Source: Bacteroidales bacterium (GTDB lineage Bacteria; Bacteroidota; Bacteroidia; Bacteroidales; Tenuifilaceae). From it: a stretch of DNA of 64,000 bases. Position numbers and translations under genes: made by a program. The notes under the pieces were generated by a model. The model had not been told where the DNA came from and searched no databases. It saw only the letters and a list, made by a program, of their open reading frames with translations. Below, one piece after another: positions 27,423 through 37,141 of this stretch. Location: contig JACJXC010000004.1 of NCBI GenBank assembly GCA_020636835.1, positions 310,001 to 374,000 of the forward strand. Reading direction: 5' to 3'. The stretch's first letter is position 1. Each line of letters begins with the position of its first letter.

Positions 27423-30400
27423 ATGGCAAAACACTTACTTCTGCTTATTGTCCTTGCATTAAGCCTTAAGGCTCAAGCGCAGTTCAACAACAAACCCGTT
27501 ACAAACTACACCCCAAGGGAGTATGGTAGGTCGTACTCATCGTACACTATGTCCATTGCACAGGACGAGCGCGGAATTATATACGTTGGTACGGCCTATG
27601 GCGTTTTACAGTTCGATGGGGTATCGTGGCGGTTTATCCCGGTTAAGGTTGGATCGTTTGTAACCTCATTAAACTATTTCAATGGAAAAGTTTACGTTGG
27701 ATGCCAAGGCGATTTTGGTTTTTTAAAGGCTGACCAGTATGGAAAATACCAATTTCAATCGTTAATCCATAAAATACCGAAATACCACACCGACTTTACG
27801 ACTATTTGGAAAACTCTGGTTTACGACAGTACCGTTGTTTTTCAGTCCGAAGAGGATATTTTTCTTTTCAAGAACGATACCATTGAGTGTATAAGTCCAG
27901 AAACATCGTTCCATCTTGCATTTGTATCCAACAATACACTTTACGTAAGAGAAAGGGAATTTGGTCTAAAATACCTATCGGGACAAGAACTAAAACTGGT
28001 AGAGGGTGGCGATGCTTTCAAGCTGTTCGGAGTATTTCAGGTTGTTCCTTTCGGGAACAATAAGAATTTGATTTTAACCCGCGAGGCAGGGTTATGGATT
28101 CTTGAAAACGCCAGACTTACCAAAGCAAATACTCCAAAAGCAACCGCCGATATTCTATCGAAAGCAGAGGTACAGGATGCGGTCAAAATAAAAAACGATG
28201 AAATTGCCATAACCACGCTGAAAGAGGGTGTTATTGTGATGGATAGCAATTTAAACATTATAAACCATTATACCCTAAACACTGGATTAATTTCATCGGA
28301 AACCATTGGGCTAACTGAAGATTTACAGGGCAACATTTGGGTTGCCACAAAAAAAGGGGTTAGCCGAATTCAGCACTCATTGCCAGTTTCAATTTTCAAC
28401 CAAACCCATGGTCTATACGGTAAAGTTCAGGCTGTGGCCTATTTTGGAAACACACTTATTGCAGGCACCACCGACGACCTTTTTATTTACAAGCCCGATG
28501 GCATTAAACACTTTCAAAGTTTAGGCAATATCCGAAGCACCATTTGGGAAATTGAGAAAACCCCAAACAAACTATGGATCGCAGCCGACAATGGATTGTG
28601 GACATACAAAAATGGAGTAGTTGAGAAAATATCAGCAAACCAGACATCGGCACTTGAGTATATTCCTGAGAAGGATTGGCTAATAGTTTCGGGTAGTAAG
28701 GGAACTTATATTTATAGTTCTTCATCTAATTCAATTCTACAGGCACTCCCCAACATCAACCCTGACGCATACGGAATATCTAGTTCTAAACTGAAAAATG
28801 GAAATTTGGAAGTTTGGATAGGCTCAAAAACCCAAGGTGTTTGGCAACTAATTTTTTCTGAGAACAAAGCGCTTAGCCAAACAAACTATTTTGGGCTCGA
28901 AGATGGACTTAACGAAGATTGGGCTTGGCCTTTTAGTCAAAAAGGCACGGTTCAGTTTGGCTCTTCAATTGGAGTGCTAAAGTTCATTAGTGCCCACGAA
29001 CTTTTCTTAATGCAAGGAAGCAGAGATGTTCAGGAAGATAAGCTTAGAGGGCTTTTTGCGTTAAGCGAATTTCCTAAGGACAAAGCCAATGACGCCATTA
29101 CGGCTTATGCATATAATGATTCTTTGGCCTTTGTTGGAATGAACTACAACATCAATATAGTTCGATTTTCCGATAGTTTGAGTAACGATAAGCCACTAAA
29201 ATCTGTTGAAATGGGTCGACTCAACTCATTTCAAGTTGATAAAACCCAACTTATCATCGCAGCTGATGATGGCTTAGCAATTGTTGACATCGAAAAAACG
29301 CAGAAAAGGAAAGGGTTTGTACCGCAAATTGCATTTCGTAGTATTTCAATGGGACAGGATTCAATTATTTGGCATGGCGATTCCATTGACTATCCTAATT
29401 TCACAATCCCCTATAACCAAAACTCTGTTGAAATTCACCTAACCAGCAACTTCATAGAGAACTCAACTAAAGCCAAATTCCTCTGGAAACAAAGCAACAC
29501 TAATACAGAAACCTTTAAAGAATCTGAAAATGGTGTAATTTCTTTAATAAACTTATGGGAAGGAAATTACACAATTATAGCCTACGCTGAGAACATTCAG
29601 GGCGAGCAGAGCGAACCAATATTCATATCGTTTAGAGTTTTGCCGCCTTTCTGCCGAACCACGTGGGCATACATGCTTTACTTAATGCTTTTGATTTCGG
29701 CAGTAATACTACTTATTCGCCTAAACACCCAACGGTTAAGAACCCAGAACAAACGCCTCGAAGCAATAGTTGCGGAGCGTACCCGCGAAGTGGTTGAGCA
29801 AAAGGAGCAAATCCAATTGCAGAAAGATAAAATTGAGGATATCCTGAACGATATTCGGGCATCCATAAACTACGCTCAGCGCATTCAACAGGCAATGCTT
29901 CCCAGCAATAAGCTCATAAACCAAATACTTCCGGGGCATTTCACCATATTCTATCCCCGGGATGTTGTAAGCGGCGATTTTTACTGGGCCATGAGGATTA
30001 AGGACAACATTGTAATTACCGTAGCCGACTGCACCGGGCATGGCGTACCCGGCGCGTTTATGAGTATGCTGGGAATCTCTCTACTAAACGAGATTGTAGG
30101 GAAAATGGAGATTACCCGCCCCGCACAAATACTCAACGAGCTCCGCCAGGCAATAATACAAGCACTTAAGCAAACCATCGACAACGAGTCGCAGAAGGAT
30201 GGGATGGACATGTCGCTAGTTTCGTTTAACACGAACACATTGGAGTGCCAGTGGGCAGGGGCAAACAATCCGCTCTACGTTTTCAGACCAAAACCCGACT
30301 CCACACCCTTTGACCTAACCGATGCCAGCAAGCAAAAAACAACAGAACACCCCAACGGCACGTTCCTCGAAGTGAAGCAGGATAGAATGCCCGTAGCAAT

Positions 30401-30677
30401 CCACACGTACATAAACCCATTCAGCAACCACACAATCCAACTGCGAAAAGGCGACAGGCTATACCTGTTCAGCGATGGCGTGGTGGATCAGTTCGGAGGG
30501 CCCAACCAGCAAAAATTTATGTCCAAAAACCTCAAGAGCTTAATAATGGAGACCGGGAATATCAATATATTTGAGCAGGGCATAACAATCAGGGAAAAGT
30601 TTGAGGATTGGATGACCCCCCACGGAACCAGAGTGGAACAAATTGATGATGTTACTTTTATTGGGCTCGAGGTATAA
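27423..30677 (+). CDS. Propeller/Y_Y_Y sensor with SpoIIE-type PP2C phosphatase output
   Basis: A 1084-residue transmembrane signalling protein. Signal peptide (HLLLLIVLALSLKAQAQ), then a periplasmic two-component-regulator propeller (about 25-640) with repeats such as IAQDERGIIYVGTAYGVLQFDG and GLTEDLQGNIWVATKKGVSRI. A Y_Y_Y-like domain is at about 660-735 and one membrane helix near 745-765 (AYMLYLMLLISAVILLIRL). A cytosolic coiled coil (about 770-815) leads to a SpoIIE/PP2C phosphatase domain (about 830-1084): PRDVVSGDFYWA, VADCTGHGVPGAFMS and LFSDGVVDQFGG carry the metal-binding Asp residues. Such phosphatases usually act on anti-sigma antagonists; no partner-switch gene is nearby. It is the last gene of the CHAT operon. 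Confidence 0.93.
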   Translation: MAKHLLLLIVLALSLKAQAQFNNKPVTNYTPREYGRSYSSYTMSIAQDERGIIYVGTAYGVLQFDGVSWRFIPVKVGSFVTSLNYFNGKVYVGCQGDFGFLKADQYGKYQFQSLIHKIPKYHTDFTTIWKTLVYDSTVVFQSEEDIFLFKNDTIECISPETSFHLAFVSNNTLYVREREFGLKYLSGQELKLVEGGDAFKLFGVFQVVPFGNNKNLILTREAGLWILENARLTKANTPKATADILSKAEVQDAVKIKNDEIAITTLKEGVIVMDSNLNIINHYTLNTGLISSETIGLTEDLQGNIWVATKKGVSRIQHSLPVSIFNQTHGLYGKVQAVAYFGNTLIAGTTDDLFIYKPDGIKHFQSLGNIRSTIWEIEKTPNKLWIAADNGLWTYKNGVVEKISANQTSALEYIPEKDWLIVSGSKGTYIYSSSSNSILQALPNINPDAYGISSSKLKNGNLEVWIGSKTQGVWQLIFSENKALSQTNYFGLEDGLNEDWAWPFSQKGTVQFGSSIGVLKFISAHELFLMQGSRDVQEDKLRGLFALSEFPKDKANDAITAYAYNDSLAFVGMNYNINIVRFSDSLSNDKPLKSVEMGRLNSFQVDKTQLIIAADDGLAIVDIEKTQKRKGFVPQIAFRSISMGQDSIIWHGDSIDYPNFTIPYNQNSVEIHLTSNFIENSTKAKFLWKQSNTNTETFKESENGVISLINLWEGNYTIIAYAENIQGEQSEPIFISFRVLPPFCRTTWAYMLYLMLLISAVILLIRLNTQRLRTQNKRLEAIVAERTREVVEQKEQIQLQKDKIEDILNDIRASINYAQRIQQAMLPSNKLINQILPGHFTIFYPRDVVSGDFYWAMRIKDNIVITVADCTGHGVPGAFMSMLGISLLNEIVGKMEITRPAQILNELRQAIIQALKQTIDNESQKDGMDMSLVSFNTNTLECQWAGANNPLYVFRPKPDSTPFDLTDASKQKTTEHPNGTFLEVKQDRMPVAIHTYINPFSNHTIQLRKGDRLYLFSDGVVDQFGGPNQQKFMSKNLKSLIMETGNINIFEQGITIREKFEDWMTPHGTRVEQIDDVTFIGLEV

Positions 30678-30751
30678 CCAGCGGAGCAAACCCACGTAAC
30701 AATCCATTTAAACACACCCAAACAAGAACAACCATTATAACAAAAAAGCAG

Positions 30752-30759
30752 TACCTTTG
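30752..30759 (+). promoter_or_regulatory. -7 box for the WYL-like gene
   Basis: TACCTTTG matches TAnnTTTG and lies 17 nt before the ATG at 30777. The -33 region is not a good match. Confidence 0.4.
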
Positions 30760-30776
30760 CCGCAATACTATAAACT

Positions 30777-31076
30777 ATGGAAACTAACATTTGCGAAGCA
30801 ATCAGAGAGCGCCTTCTGATAGAATTTATTTACGACGCACAAATCAGAATTGTTGAACCGTATATACTTGGAGTGCACAAGGATACAGGCAGCATGGTGC
30901 TGCTCGCCTACCAAGTTGGCGGACATATCGAGAATGAGAATGCTCCTTTGTGGAAACTCTACAAGGTTGAGAAAATGGGTAAAATGAAATTACAATCGGA
31001 TTCATTCACCACATTAAGAAAAGGATACAAGCTAGACGATTCTCGTTTTACAAAAATACGTTGCCAAGCTCAGTAA
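30777..31076 (+). CDS. Small WYL-domain-like protein
   Basis: A 99-residue cytosolic protein. The run AIRERLLIEFIYDAQIRIV, then EPYILGVHKDTGSMVLLAYQ resembles the core of a WYL domain, a nucleotide- or ligand-sensing fold usually fused to an HTH in regulators. Here it stands alone, with no DNA-binding domain, and ends in a basic C-terminus (FTKIRCQAQ). It has its own -7 box and is separated from crcB by 51 nt, so it may be co-transcribed with it. Function is unknown. Confidence 0.7.
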   Translation: METNICEAIRERLLIEFIYDAQIRIVEPYILGVHKDTGSMVLLAYQVGGHIENENAPLWKLYKVEKMGKMKLQSDSFTTLRKGYKLDDSRFTKIRCQAQ

Positions 31077-31127
31077 TGAAGGGATGCTCCAAAACTACAG
31101 ATTTGTACTTAGAATAATTTCTTTTCT

Positions 31128-31508
31128 ATGCTTCGATCAATCCTTATTGTTGGTTTAGGTGGATTCATTGGCTCAGCGCTCCGTTTTTTGGTTACGCGCT
31201 GGTTTCAGGTACAAACCGCATCGCAGTTTCCATGGGGAACATTTACGGTGAATATTATAGGGAGTTTTGTAATTGGGCTGGCATTTGGCCTGTCGGAGAA
31301 AGGGAATCTACTCACCCCCGAATGGCGGCTATTCATTACCGTTGGACTATGCGGAGGGTTCACCACATTCTCGTCGCTTAGCAACGATACGCTCCTGCTA
31401 CTCCAAGGGCGCGAATTCGTAGCAGCATCGCTCTACATCGCCCTGAGTTTCTTCCTAGGATTACTTGCAGTATTCGCCGGGCGATTCGTTACAACTCAAA
31501 TTCTATAA
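31128..31508 (+). CDS. crcB: Fluoride exporter CrcB/Fluc
   Basis: A 126-residue, four-helix membrane protein that forms dimeric, dual-topology fluoride channels. It carries the family motifs GGFIGSALRFLVTRW, GTFTVNIIGSFVIG with the pore Asn, and GGFTTFSSLSNDTL with the Phe-box and Na+-site region. Length is typical. The following DUF190 gene starts 3 nt after its stop, an association common in bacteria. No fluoride riboswitch is apparent in the 51-nt upstream gap. Confidence 0.95.
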   Translation: MLRSILIVGLGGFIGSALRFLVTRWFQVQTASQFPWGTFTVNIIGSFVIGLAFGLSEKGNLLTPEWRLFITVGLCGGFTTFSSLSNDTLLLLQGREFVAASLYIALSFFLGLLAVFAGRFVTTQIL

Positions 31509-31510
31509 GC

Positions 31511-31870
31511 ATGGAAAACAACTCAAAGGCGATTAGGCTTAGAATCTACATTGGGTCGACCGACAAGGTGGACAATTCGCTTTTAAGCGAACAGATAGTT
31601 TACCAAGCAAGAGAGTTTGGCCTGGCTGGAGCAACCGTTACCAAAGGCATTATAGGCTTTGGAGCCAGCTCTATAATCCACTCCTACAAATTTTGGGAGG
31701 TATCGGAAAAAGTACCCGTTGTTGTTGAAATAGTGGATGAGGAATCGAAAGTCCTATCTTTCTTCGATACCATAAAACCAACCCTTCAGAAGATGCGGTA
31801 CGGATGTTTGGCCACCACCGAAACGGTTAACGTGCTATACTACAAGCCGGGCGAAAAAAAGTTCCTATAA
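31511..31870 (+). CDS. DUF190 domain protein, CrcB partner
   Basis: A 119-residue cytosolic protein of the DUF190 family, a ferredoxin-like or PII-like fold. Typical segments are LRIYIGSTDKVDNSLLSEQIVYQAREFGLAGATVTKGIIGFG and VPVVVEIVDEESKVLSFFDTIKP. The family is often encoded beside crcB, as here with a 2-nt spacing, which suggests a role in fluoride homeostasis or regulation of the channel. The molecular function has not been established to my knowledge. Confidence 0.9.
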   Translation: MENNSKAIRLRIYIGSTDKVDNSLLSEQIVYQAREFGLAGATVTKGIIGFGASSIIHSYKFWEVSEKVPVVVEIVDEESKVLSFFDTIKPTLQKMRYGCLATTETVNVLYYKPGEKKFL

Positions 31871-31968
31871 TAAATAATCGCCACAACACGGGCTAGCCCC
31901 ATTTAACATGATTTAACCTTTCAACCACCAACTAACAACCATCAACCATAAACAAAATAAATAATCCA

Positions 31969-32000
31969 TTTGGTTGTTAAAGTGTGATTTTCTACCTTTG
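31969..32000 (+). promoter_or_regulatory. Promoter of tig
   Basis: TTTG at 31969-31972, a 20-nt spacer and TACCTTTG at 31993-32000 are a textbook Bacteroidetes -33/-7 pair. Transcription would begin near 32007. This places the TTG at 32015 only a few bases into the message and supports the ATG at 32057 as start. Confidence 0.75.
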
Positions 32001-32056
32001 CCCCCTCAAAATTATTGAGTAAAAACTTTGTATTAAAGCAATTAAATACACCACCA

Positions 32057-33409
32057 ATGAATATAGCAAGAGAGGATATTGATGCACTAAACACAGTAGT
32101 GCGCGTTAATATTGAGAAGGCCGACTACGCCGAAAAGATTAGCAAAGCCCTTAAGGAGCAACGCAAAAAAGCAGTTATCAAAGGGTTTCGCCCAGGAATG
32201 GCGCCAGAATCGCTAATTCACAAGATGTACTACAAGTATATTTTAGTTGAAGAGGTATCGAGAATGGCCAGCGACAAACTTTTCGATTTCATCAAGGACA
32301 ACAACATCAGGACTCTTGGCGAACCGCTACCAAACGAAAACCAATCGAAAATTAACTGGGACACCGACGAGAACTTTGAATTGGCATGGGATCTTGGAAT
32401 TGCCCCTGAATTTGAACTCAAGTTCGGCAAAAAGGATAAATTCCCCTACTACACCATTCTTGCAAACGACGAAATTAAGAAGAACATCAGCGAGAGCCAC
32501 CGCAATCGCCATGGCAAATACGAGCCCGCTAAAAAAACCGACGAGAAAGGCCTTATCAAAGCAACCCTCTCGGAGCTCAACGAGGACGAGTCGCCCCGCG
32601 AGAATGGCATTAGCGTGGAAGAAGCATCCATTTCACTTGCCCTAGTGGCCGACGAAGTGGAACGTAAAAAAATGATTGGCGCCAAGGTGGGTGATGTTAT
32701 AGTAATTGACACCACCAAGGCATTCCCCAACGAAACCGACAGAGCGGCACTACTCCACACCAAGAAAGAGAACCTTAACGAAATACACCCCCTATTCCAG
32801 GTAACAGTTACCGAAACCCTTGCATTTGTAGCAGCCGAACTGAACCAGGAGTTTTTCGACAAGGTTTACGGCGAAGGCGTTGTAACCTCGGAGGAAGATT
32901 TCAATAAGAAAGTTGAGGAGGAAATCAACAACAACCTCAAACTCGAAAGCGATGCCCGTTTTGCCATCGACATCAAGGATAAACTTATCGACAAGCTCAA
33001 AATGGAGCTTCCCAAGGAATTCCTAATCCGCTGGTTAGCCGCAATAAACGAGGGCAAATTCACCCGCGAGCAAATCGAAACCGAGTTCCCCCTATTCGAG
33101 AAGGATCTTAAATGGCAATTGGTAAGCAACAAAGTGGCCGAGGAGCAAAAATTCAACATCACCGAGGAGGAAATGCGCGAATTCGCAATGGGATACGCCC
33201 GTAGCCAGTTTGCCGCCTACGGAATGAACTTCCTCCCCGAAGAGTACATCGCCCGCTATGCCAACGACATTCTGAAAAACCGCGAAGAGGTTAAGAAGAT
33301 TCACGAACGCCTACTCGACAAAAAAGTGGTTGATTGGTTCAAGGAAAACGTTACCCTCGACAACAAAGAGGTTAGCATCGACGAGTTCAACAAATTGCAA
33401 GAAAAATAG
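32057..33409 (+). CDS. tig: Trigger factor, ribosome-associated chaperone and peptidyl-prolyl isomerase
   Basis: A 450-residue trigger factor. The N-terminal ribosome-binding domain has MNIAREDIDALNTVVRVNIEKADYAEKI and the signature GFRPGMAPESLIHK, equivalent to the GFRxGKxP loop. A divergent FKBP-like middle and a long helical C-terminal chaperone domain follow (about 260-450). Bacteroidetes versions are longer and more divergent in the isomerase domain than the E. coli form. The frame opens at TTG 32015, but the promoter position and family alignment favour ATG 32057. It precedes clpP and clpX, a widely conserved order. Confidence 0.95.
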   Translation: MNIAREDIDALNTVVRVNIEKADYAEKISKALKEQRKKAVIKGFRPGMAPESLIHKMYYKYILVEEVSRMASDKLFDFIKDNNIRTLGEPLPNENQSKINWDTDENFELAWDLGIAPEFELKFGKKDKFPYYTILANDEIKKNISESHRNRHGKYEPAKKTDEKGLIKATLSELNEDESPRENGISVEEASISLALVADEVERKKMIGAKVGDVIVIDTTKAFPNETDRAALLHTKKENLNEIHPLFQVTVTETLAFVAAELNQEFFDKVYGEGVVTSEEDFNKKVEEEINNNLKLESDARFAIDIKDKLIDKLKMELPKEFLIRWLAAINEGKFTREQIETEFPLFEKDLKWQLVSNKVAEEQKFNITEEEMREFAMGYARSQFAAYGMNFLPEEYIARYANDILKNREEVKKIHERLLDKKVVDWFKENVTLDNKEVSIDEFNKLQEK

Positions 33410-33456
33410 GGAGTAAGCAATAATAAGAATTGCACGCACTTAGCATACATAACAAC

Positions 33457-33487
33457 AAACCGGTGAAAGAAATTTTACCGGTTTTTG
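33457..33487 (+). terminator. Terminator after tig
   Basis: A 12-bp stem with one G-T pair, AAACCGGTGAAA (33457-33468) and TTTTACCGGTTT (33473-33484), with a GAAA loop and a trailing T run. Confidence 0.75.
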
Positions 33488-33637
33488 TTTTCGCTGCAAA
33501 TTGTTTATTTATTGCAAATTACTTAACTTAGGATTCTGTTTGTTTAAACAAAACGGGTAATTTGTCGAAAAAAATCAACAATTACTAGCTATATTGCGTT
33601 ATCGAAAACAAGAACAATCAACTAAAACATAAAAAAT

Positions 33638-34309
33638 ATGACTGAATTCGAAAAATATGCGCTGAAACACCGCAGGGTGAGCAGCCTATCGATGCACAAG
33701 TTCAAATCGGTACACAGCAGCTACATCTCGCCAACAATCATCGAGGAGCGCCAGTTAAACATTGCCACCATGGACGTGTTCTCGCGCTTGATGATGGATA
33801 GGATAATATTCCTGGGGGTTCCCATCGACGACGATGTGGCCAATATCATCCAGGCACAACTCCTATTCCTCGAGTCAACCGATCCATCAAAGGACATCCA
33901 AATATACCTTAACTCCCCCGGAGGATCAGTTTACGCCGGGCTAGGAATATACGACACCATGCAGTACATCAGCTCCGATGTGGCCACCATCTGCACAGGT
34001 ATGGCCGCCTCGATGGCCGCAGTTCTGCTTACCGCTGGCGAAAAGGGTAAACGCACCGCCCTACCCCACTCGCGCGTGATGATTCACCAGCCCATGGGCG
34101 GCGCCGAGGGTCAAGCATCGGACATCGAAATTACAACCCGCGAGATTCTAAAACTTCGCGAGGAGCTGTACGACATCATCGCAAAACACTCCAGCAACGA
34201 TATTGAACGCATCCGCAAGGACTCGGATCGCGACTACTGGATGACCGCTCAGGAGGCCTTGAATTATGGGATGATTGATGAGATATTGCAAAAAACAAAG
34301 AAAGAGTAG
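33638..34309 (+). CDS. clpP: ATP-dependent Clp protease proteolytic subunit
   Basis: A 223-residue serine peptidase that forms the double-heptamer chamber of the ClpXP protease. The triad region is intact: GMAASMAAVLL with Ser125, RVMIHQPMGG with His150, and the Asp in RKDSDRDYWMTAQEAL. The substrate-groove LNSPGGSVYAGLGIYD is also present. An N-terminal extension of about 25 residues (MTEFEKYALKHRRVSSL) precedes the conserved core, as in other Bacteroidetes. It has its own terminator; clpX follows 163 nt later. Confidence 0.98.
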   Translation: MTEFEKYALKHRRVSSLSMHKFKSVHSSYISPTIIEERQLNIATMDVFSRLMMDRIIFLGVPIDDDVANIIQAQLLFLESTDPSKDIQIYLNSPGGSVYAGLGIYDTMQYISSDVATICTGMAASMAAVLLTAGEKGKRTALPHSRVMIHQPMGGAEGQASDIEITTREILKLREELYDIIAKHSSNDIERIRKDSDRDYWMTAQEALNYGMIDEILQKTKKE

Positions 34310-34337
34310 TACTGCCGAATGGAACGGATCGCATTCC

Positions 34338-34367
34338 AAAAAGCGCCTTCGGGCGCTTTTTTTTTAG
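34338..34367 (+). terminator. Terminator between clpP and clpX
   Basis: A perfect 10-bp stem, AAAAAGCGCC and GGCGCTTTTT, with a stable TTCG tetraloop and nine consecutive Ts. clpX is therefore probably transcribed mostly from its own promoter. Confidence 0.9.
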
Positions 34368-34438
34368 AACAATCCCGGCAATAAAACGTTGATAGAACTG
34401 AGATTTTGAATTAAGTCTTAAACCCCGATAATTTATAT

Positions 34439-34446
34439 TAACTTTG
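34439..34446 (+). promoter_or_regulatory. -7 box upstream of clpX
   Basis: TAACTTTG matches the TAnnTTTG consensus, 26 nt before the clpX ATG and downstream of the clpP terminator. A clear -33 TTTG is not seen at the right distance. Confidence 0.45.
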
Positions 34447-34472
34447 CAGCGGAATATCAAGTATCATTCAAG

Positions 34473-35696
34473 ATGAAAAACACCGACAAATGTTCGTTCT
34501 GCGGGCGTACCAGGAAAGAAGTGCAACTCCTTATTGCTGGAGTTGATGGGTTTATTTGCGAGCTATGCGCCGAGCAGGCCAACCTTATTGTTAAGGAAGA
34601 ACTGAAAAAGAAAGGCGATTTCAAACTACAACAGAATAAACTGCTCAAACCAATCGAAATTAAAAAGTTTCTGGATCAATACGTAATTGGGCAGGACGAA
34701 GCAAAAAAATACCTTTCGGTAGCCGTTTACAACCACTACAAAAGGCTCCTACAAACCGATAAGGGCGACGATGTGGAGATCGAAAAATCGAACATCCTCC
34801 TGGTTGGCGAAACCGGAACCGGAAAAACCCTTCTGGCCCGCACCATTGCGCGCATGCTACACGTACCCTTCACCATAGTTGACGCTACGGTGCTTACCGA
34901 GGCCGGCTACGTTGGCGAGGATGTGGAGAGCATACTAACACGCCTGCTTCAGGCTGCCGACTACAACGTGGAGGCCGCCGAAAAGGGCATTGTTTTCATC
35001 GACGAGATTGACAAAATTGCCCGCAAAGGCGATAACCCATCCATTACCCGCGATGTGTCCGGCGAAGGAGTGCAACAGGCCATGCTAAAACTGCTGGAGG
35101 GCTCCATTGTTAACGTTCCACCCCAAGGCGGACGTAAGCACCCCGAACAAAAAATGATTGCCGTTGACACAAAAAATATTCTTTTCATCTGCGGGGGAGC
35201 GTTCGAAGGCATTCAGAAAAAAATTGCCCAACGCCTCAACACTACCATTGTGGGGTACGGTGCCAGCAAAAACCGCGAGGTTATTGATAAGGACAACCTC
35301 CTACAGTACATATCGCCTCTAGATATGCGCGCATTCGGGCTAATCCCCGAAATAATTGGACGACTACCCGTAATCACCTACCTCAACCCACTGGATCGGC
35401 AAGCGCTACGCGAAATTCTTACCGAACCGAAAAATGCCATCATCAAACAGTACATCAAGCTATTTGAGTACGACGGCATTCACTTAAACTTTGCCGACGA
35501 TGCTCTGGAATACATTGTGGATAAAGCAATTGAATTCAAACTCGGAGCACGGGGACTACGCTCAATCTGCGAGGCCATTATGATTGATGCTATGTTCGAA
35601 CTCCCCACCGGCAAACACAAGGAAATGATGGTAACACTGGAGTATGCCCACGAAAAACTGGAAAAATCGAACCTGAAAAGGCTACGCGCAGCATAA
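34473..35696 (+). CDS. clpX: Clp protease ATP-binding subunit ClpX
   Basis: A 407-residue AAA+ unfoldase that recognises substrates and feeds them to ClpP. The N-terminal zinc-binding domain has CSFCGRTR and CELCAEQA (four Cys). The AAA+ core has Walker [14 protein letters not shown], Walker [13 protein letters not shown], the pore loop GYVGEDVES and the ClpP-docking IGYG/IGF-type region near [12 protein letters not shown]. Length is typical. Its stop codon lies 1 nt from the stop codon of the convergent folA gene, with no terminator between them. Confidence 0.98.
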   Translation: MKNTDKCSFCGRTRKEVQLLIAGVDGFICELCAEQANLIVKEELKKKGDFKLQQNKLLKPIEIKKFLDQYVIGQDEAKKYLSVAVYNHYKRLLQTDKGDDVEIEKSNILLVGETGTGKTLLARTIARMLHVPFTIVDATVLTEAGYVGEDVESILTRLLQAADYNVEAAEKGIVFIDEIDKIARKGDNPSITRDVSGEGVQQAMLKLLEGSIVNVPPQGGRKHPEQKMIAVDTKNILFICGGAFEGIQKKIAQRLNTTIVGYGASKNREVIDKDNLLQYISPLDMRAFGLIPEIIGRLPVITYLNPLDRQALREILTEPKNAIIKQYIKLFEYDGIHLNFADDALEYIVDKAIEFKLGARGLRSICEAIMIDAMFELPTGKHKEMMVTLEYAHEKLEKSNLKRLRAA

Positions 35697-35697
35697 A

Positions 35698-36180
35698 TTA
35701 TTTTCGAACATAATCCATAAAAGTGTAGCCCAACCCATCGGAGGTTGGGTTTCCTTTTTGCTCACGCACCAACTGCCACTCATCGAAATTAACAACAGGG
35801 AAAGTGGTATCGCCCTCAAAAACCCGATCAACTTTAGTAATATAAAGGTTGTTGGCCAAGGGTAGGGCTTTGCGGTAAAGTTCGCCCCCTCCAATAATAA
35901 AAACCTCGTACTCGCCAGTAGTAATACTAAAAGCCTCGTCCAAAGAGTTAACCACCTCGCAACCCTCAATTGCAAGATTGGGGTTACGCGAAACCACAAT
36001 ATTCCTCCGGTTAGGAAGTGGCCTGCCAATACTCTCGAAGGTTTTGCGCCCCATAATTACGCTATGGCCCGATGTTAGAGCCTTAAAACGCTTCAAATCG
36101 TCCGAAATATGCCAAAGCAATTGATTTTTCGCACCAATCACCCAATTCTCGGCAACGGCAACTATAATTGATATGTTCAT
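35698..36180 (-). CDS. folA: Dihydrofolate reductase
   Basis: A 160-residue enzyme that reduces dihydrofolate to tetrahydrofolate with NADPH. Family landmarks are SIIVAVAENWVIGAKNQLLWHISDDLKRFK (substrate pocket, with Asp of the SDDLKRF motif), VIMGRKTFESIGRPLPNR and FIIGGGELYRKAL. It is encoded 42 nt downstream of thyA, a usual pairing, since thymidylate synthase produces the dihydrofolate it recycles. It converges with clpX with only 1 nt between stop codons. Confidence 0.98.
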   Translation of the reverse strand: MNISIIVAVAENWVIGAKNQLLWHISDDLKRFKALTSGHSVIMGRKTFESIGRPLPNRRNIVVSRNPNLAIEGCEVVNSLDEAFSITTGEYEVFIIGGGELYRKALPLANNLYITKVDRVFEGDTTFPVVNFDEWQLVREQKGNPTSDGLGYTFMDYVRK

Positions 36181-36222
36181 CTTTTGATTTTTGTCGAGAT
36201 AAAAACAAACAGACTAAAATTA

Positions 36223-37017
36223 CTACACTGCAATTGCGCCCTTAATATGAGGATGCGGGTCGTAGCCCTCCAATTTAAAATCGTCGAACTTAAAATCGAA
36301 TATCGATTTAACATCAGGGTTAATAACCATTTTGGGCAACGGACGGGGTTCGCGGGTGAGCTGTAACTTTACCTGTTCAATGTGGTTCAGGTAGATATGC
36401 GTGTCGCCAAGAGTATGGATGAATTCGCCGGGCTTCAGCCCACACACCTGCGCCATCATCATGGCTAGCAATGCGTACGAGGCAATATTGAAAGGTACAC
36501 CGAGGAACACATCGGCACTACGCTGGTAGAGCTGGCACGACAGTTTCCCATTGGCCACGTAGAACTGAAATAGCACATGACAGGGAGGCAATGCCATCCT
36601 ATCGATATCGCCAACGTTCCATGCGCAAACCAAATGGCGGCGCGAATCGGGCGTTTCGGTCAACGATTTTACCACCTGCGAAATCTGATCGACATGCCGA
36701 CCATCGGCAGCGGGCCACGATCGCCACTGGTATCCGTAAATTGGACCCAAATCCCCATCGGGCTTAGCCCACTCGTTCCAAATAGTAACACCATTGGCAT
36801 TCAGCGACTTCACATTGGTTTCGCCCTGCAAAAACCATAATAATTCATAGATTATCGATTTCAGGTGGAGCTTCTTGGTGGTAAGCAACGGAAACCCTTT
36901 CTCCAGGTCGAAACGCATTTGATGCCCGAACACACTGATAGTGCCAGTACCAGTCCGGTCGGACTTTTCAACACCACTCTTCAGAATATGATCGAGCAGA
37001 TTTAAGTATTGAACCAT
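36223..37017 (-). CDS. thyA: Thymidylate synthase
   Basis: A 264-residue ThyA-type enzyme that methylates dUMP to dTMP using methylene-tetrahydrofolate. It shows [20 protein letters not shown], the catalytic Cys in [14 protein letters not shown], the dUMP-binding [20 protein letters not shown] and the C-terminal [11 protein letters not shown]. The length equals that of the E. coli enzyme. It is first in a thyA-folA pair. Confidence 0.99.
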   Translation of the reverse strand: MVQYLNLLDHILKSGVEKSDRTGTGTISVFGHQMRFDLEKGFPLLTTKKLHLKSIIYELLWFLQGETNVKSLNANGVTIWNEWAKPDGDLGPIYGYQWRSWPAADGRHVDQISQVVKSLTETPDSRRHLVCAWNVGDIDRMALPPCHVLFQFYVANGKLSCQLYQRSADVFLGVPFNIASYALLAMMMAQVCGLKPGEFIHTLGDTHIYLNHIEQVKLQLTREPRPLPKMVINPDVKSIFDFKFDDFKLEGYDPHPHIKGAIAV

Positions 37018-37141
37018 CGCTACAAATATTTAGTGCGATAAAGGTAGCAATTTGATTGCACAGCGCAGTGGGCTGTTAATATCAAATGATAAAATATAGA
37101 AAGCCGCCTATATTCCCAAAACAGAACCTTGCAACCCCACA

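Noticed and set aside
31077..31127. Fluoride riboswitch upstream of crcB
   Set aside because: GGGATGCTCC looked suggestive, but the gap is too short and the conserved pseudoknot parts are missing.
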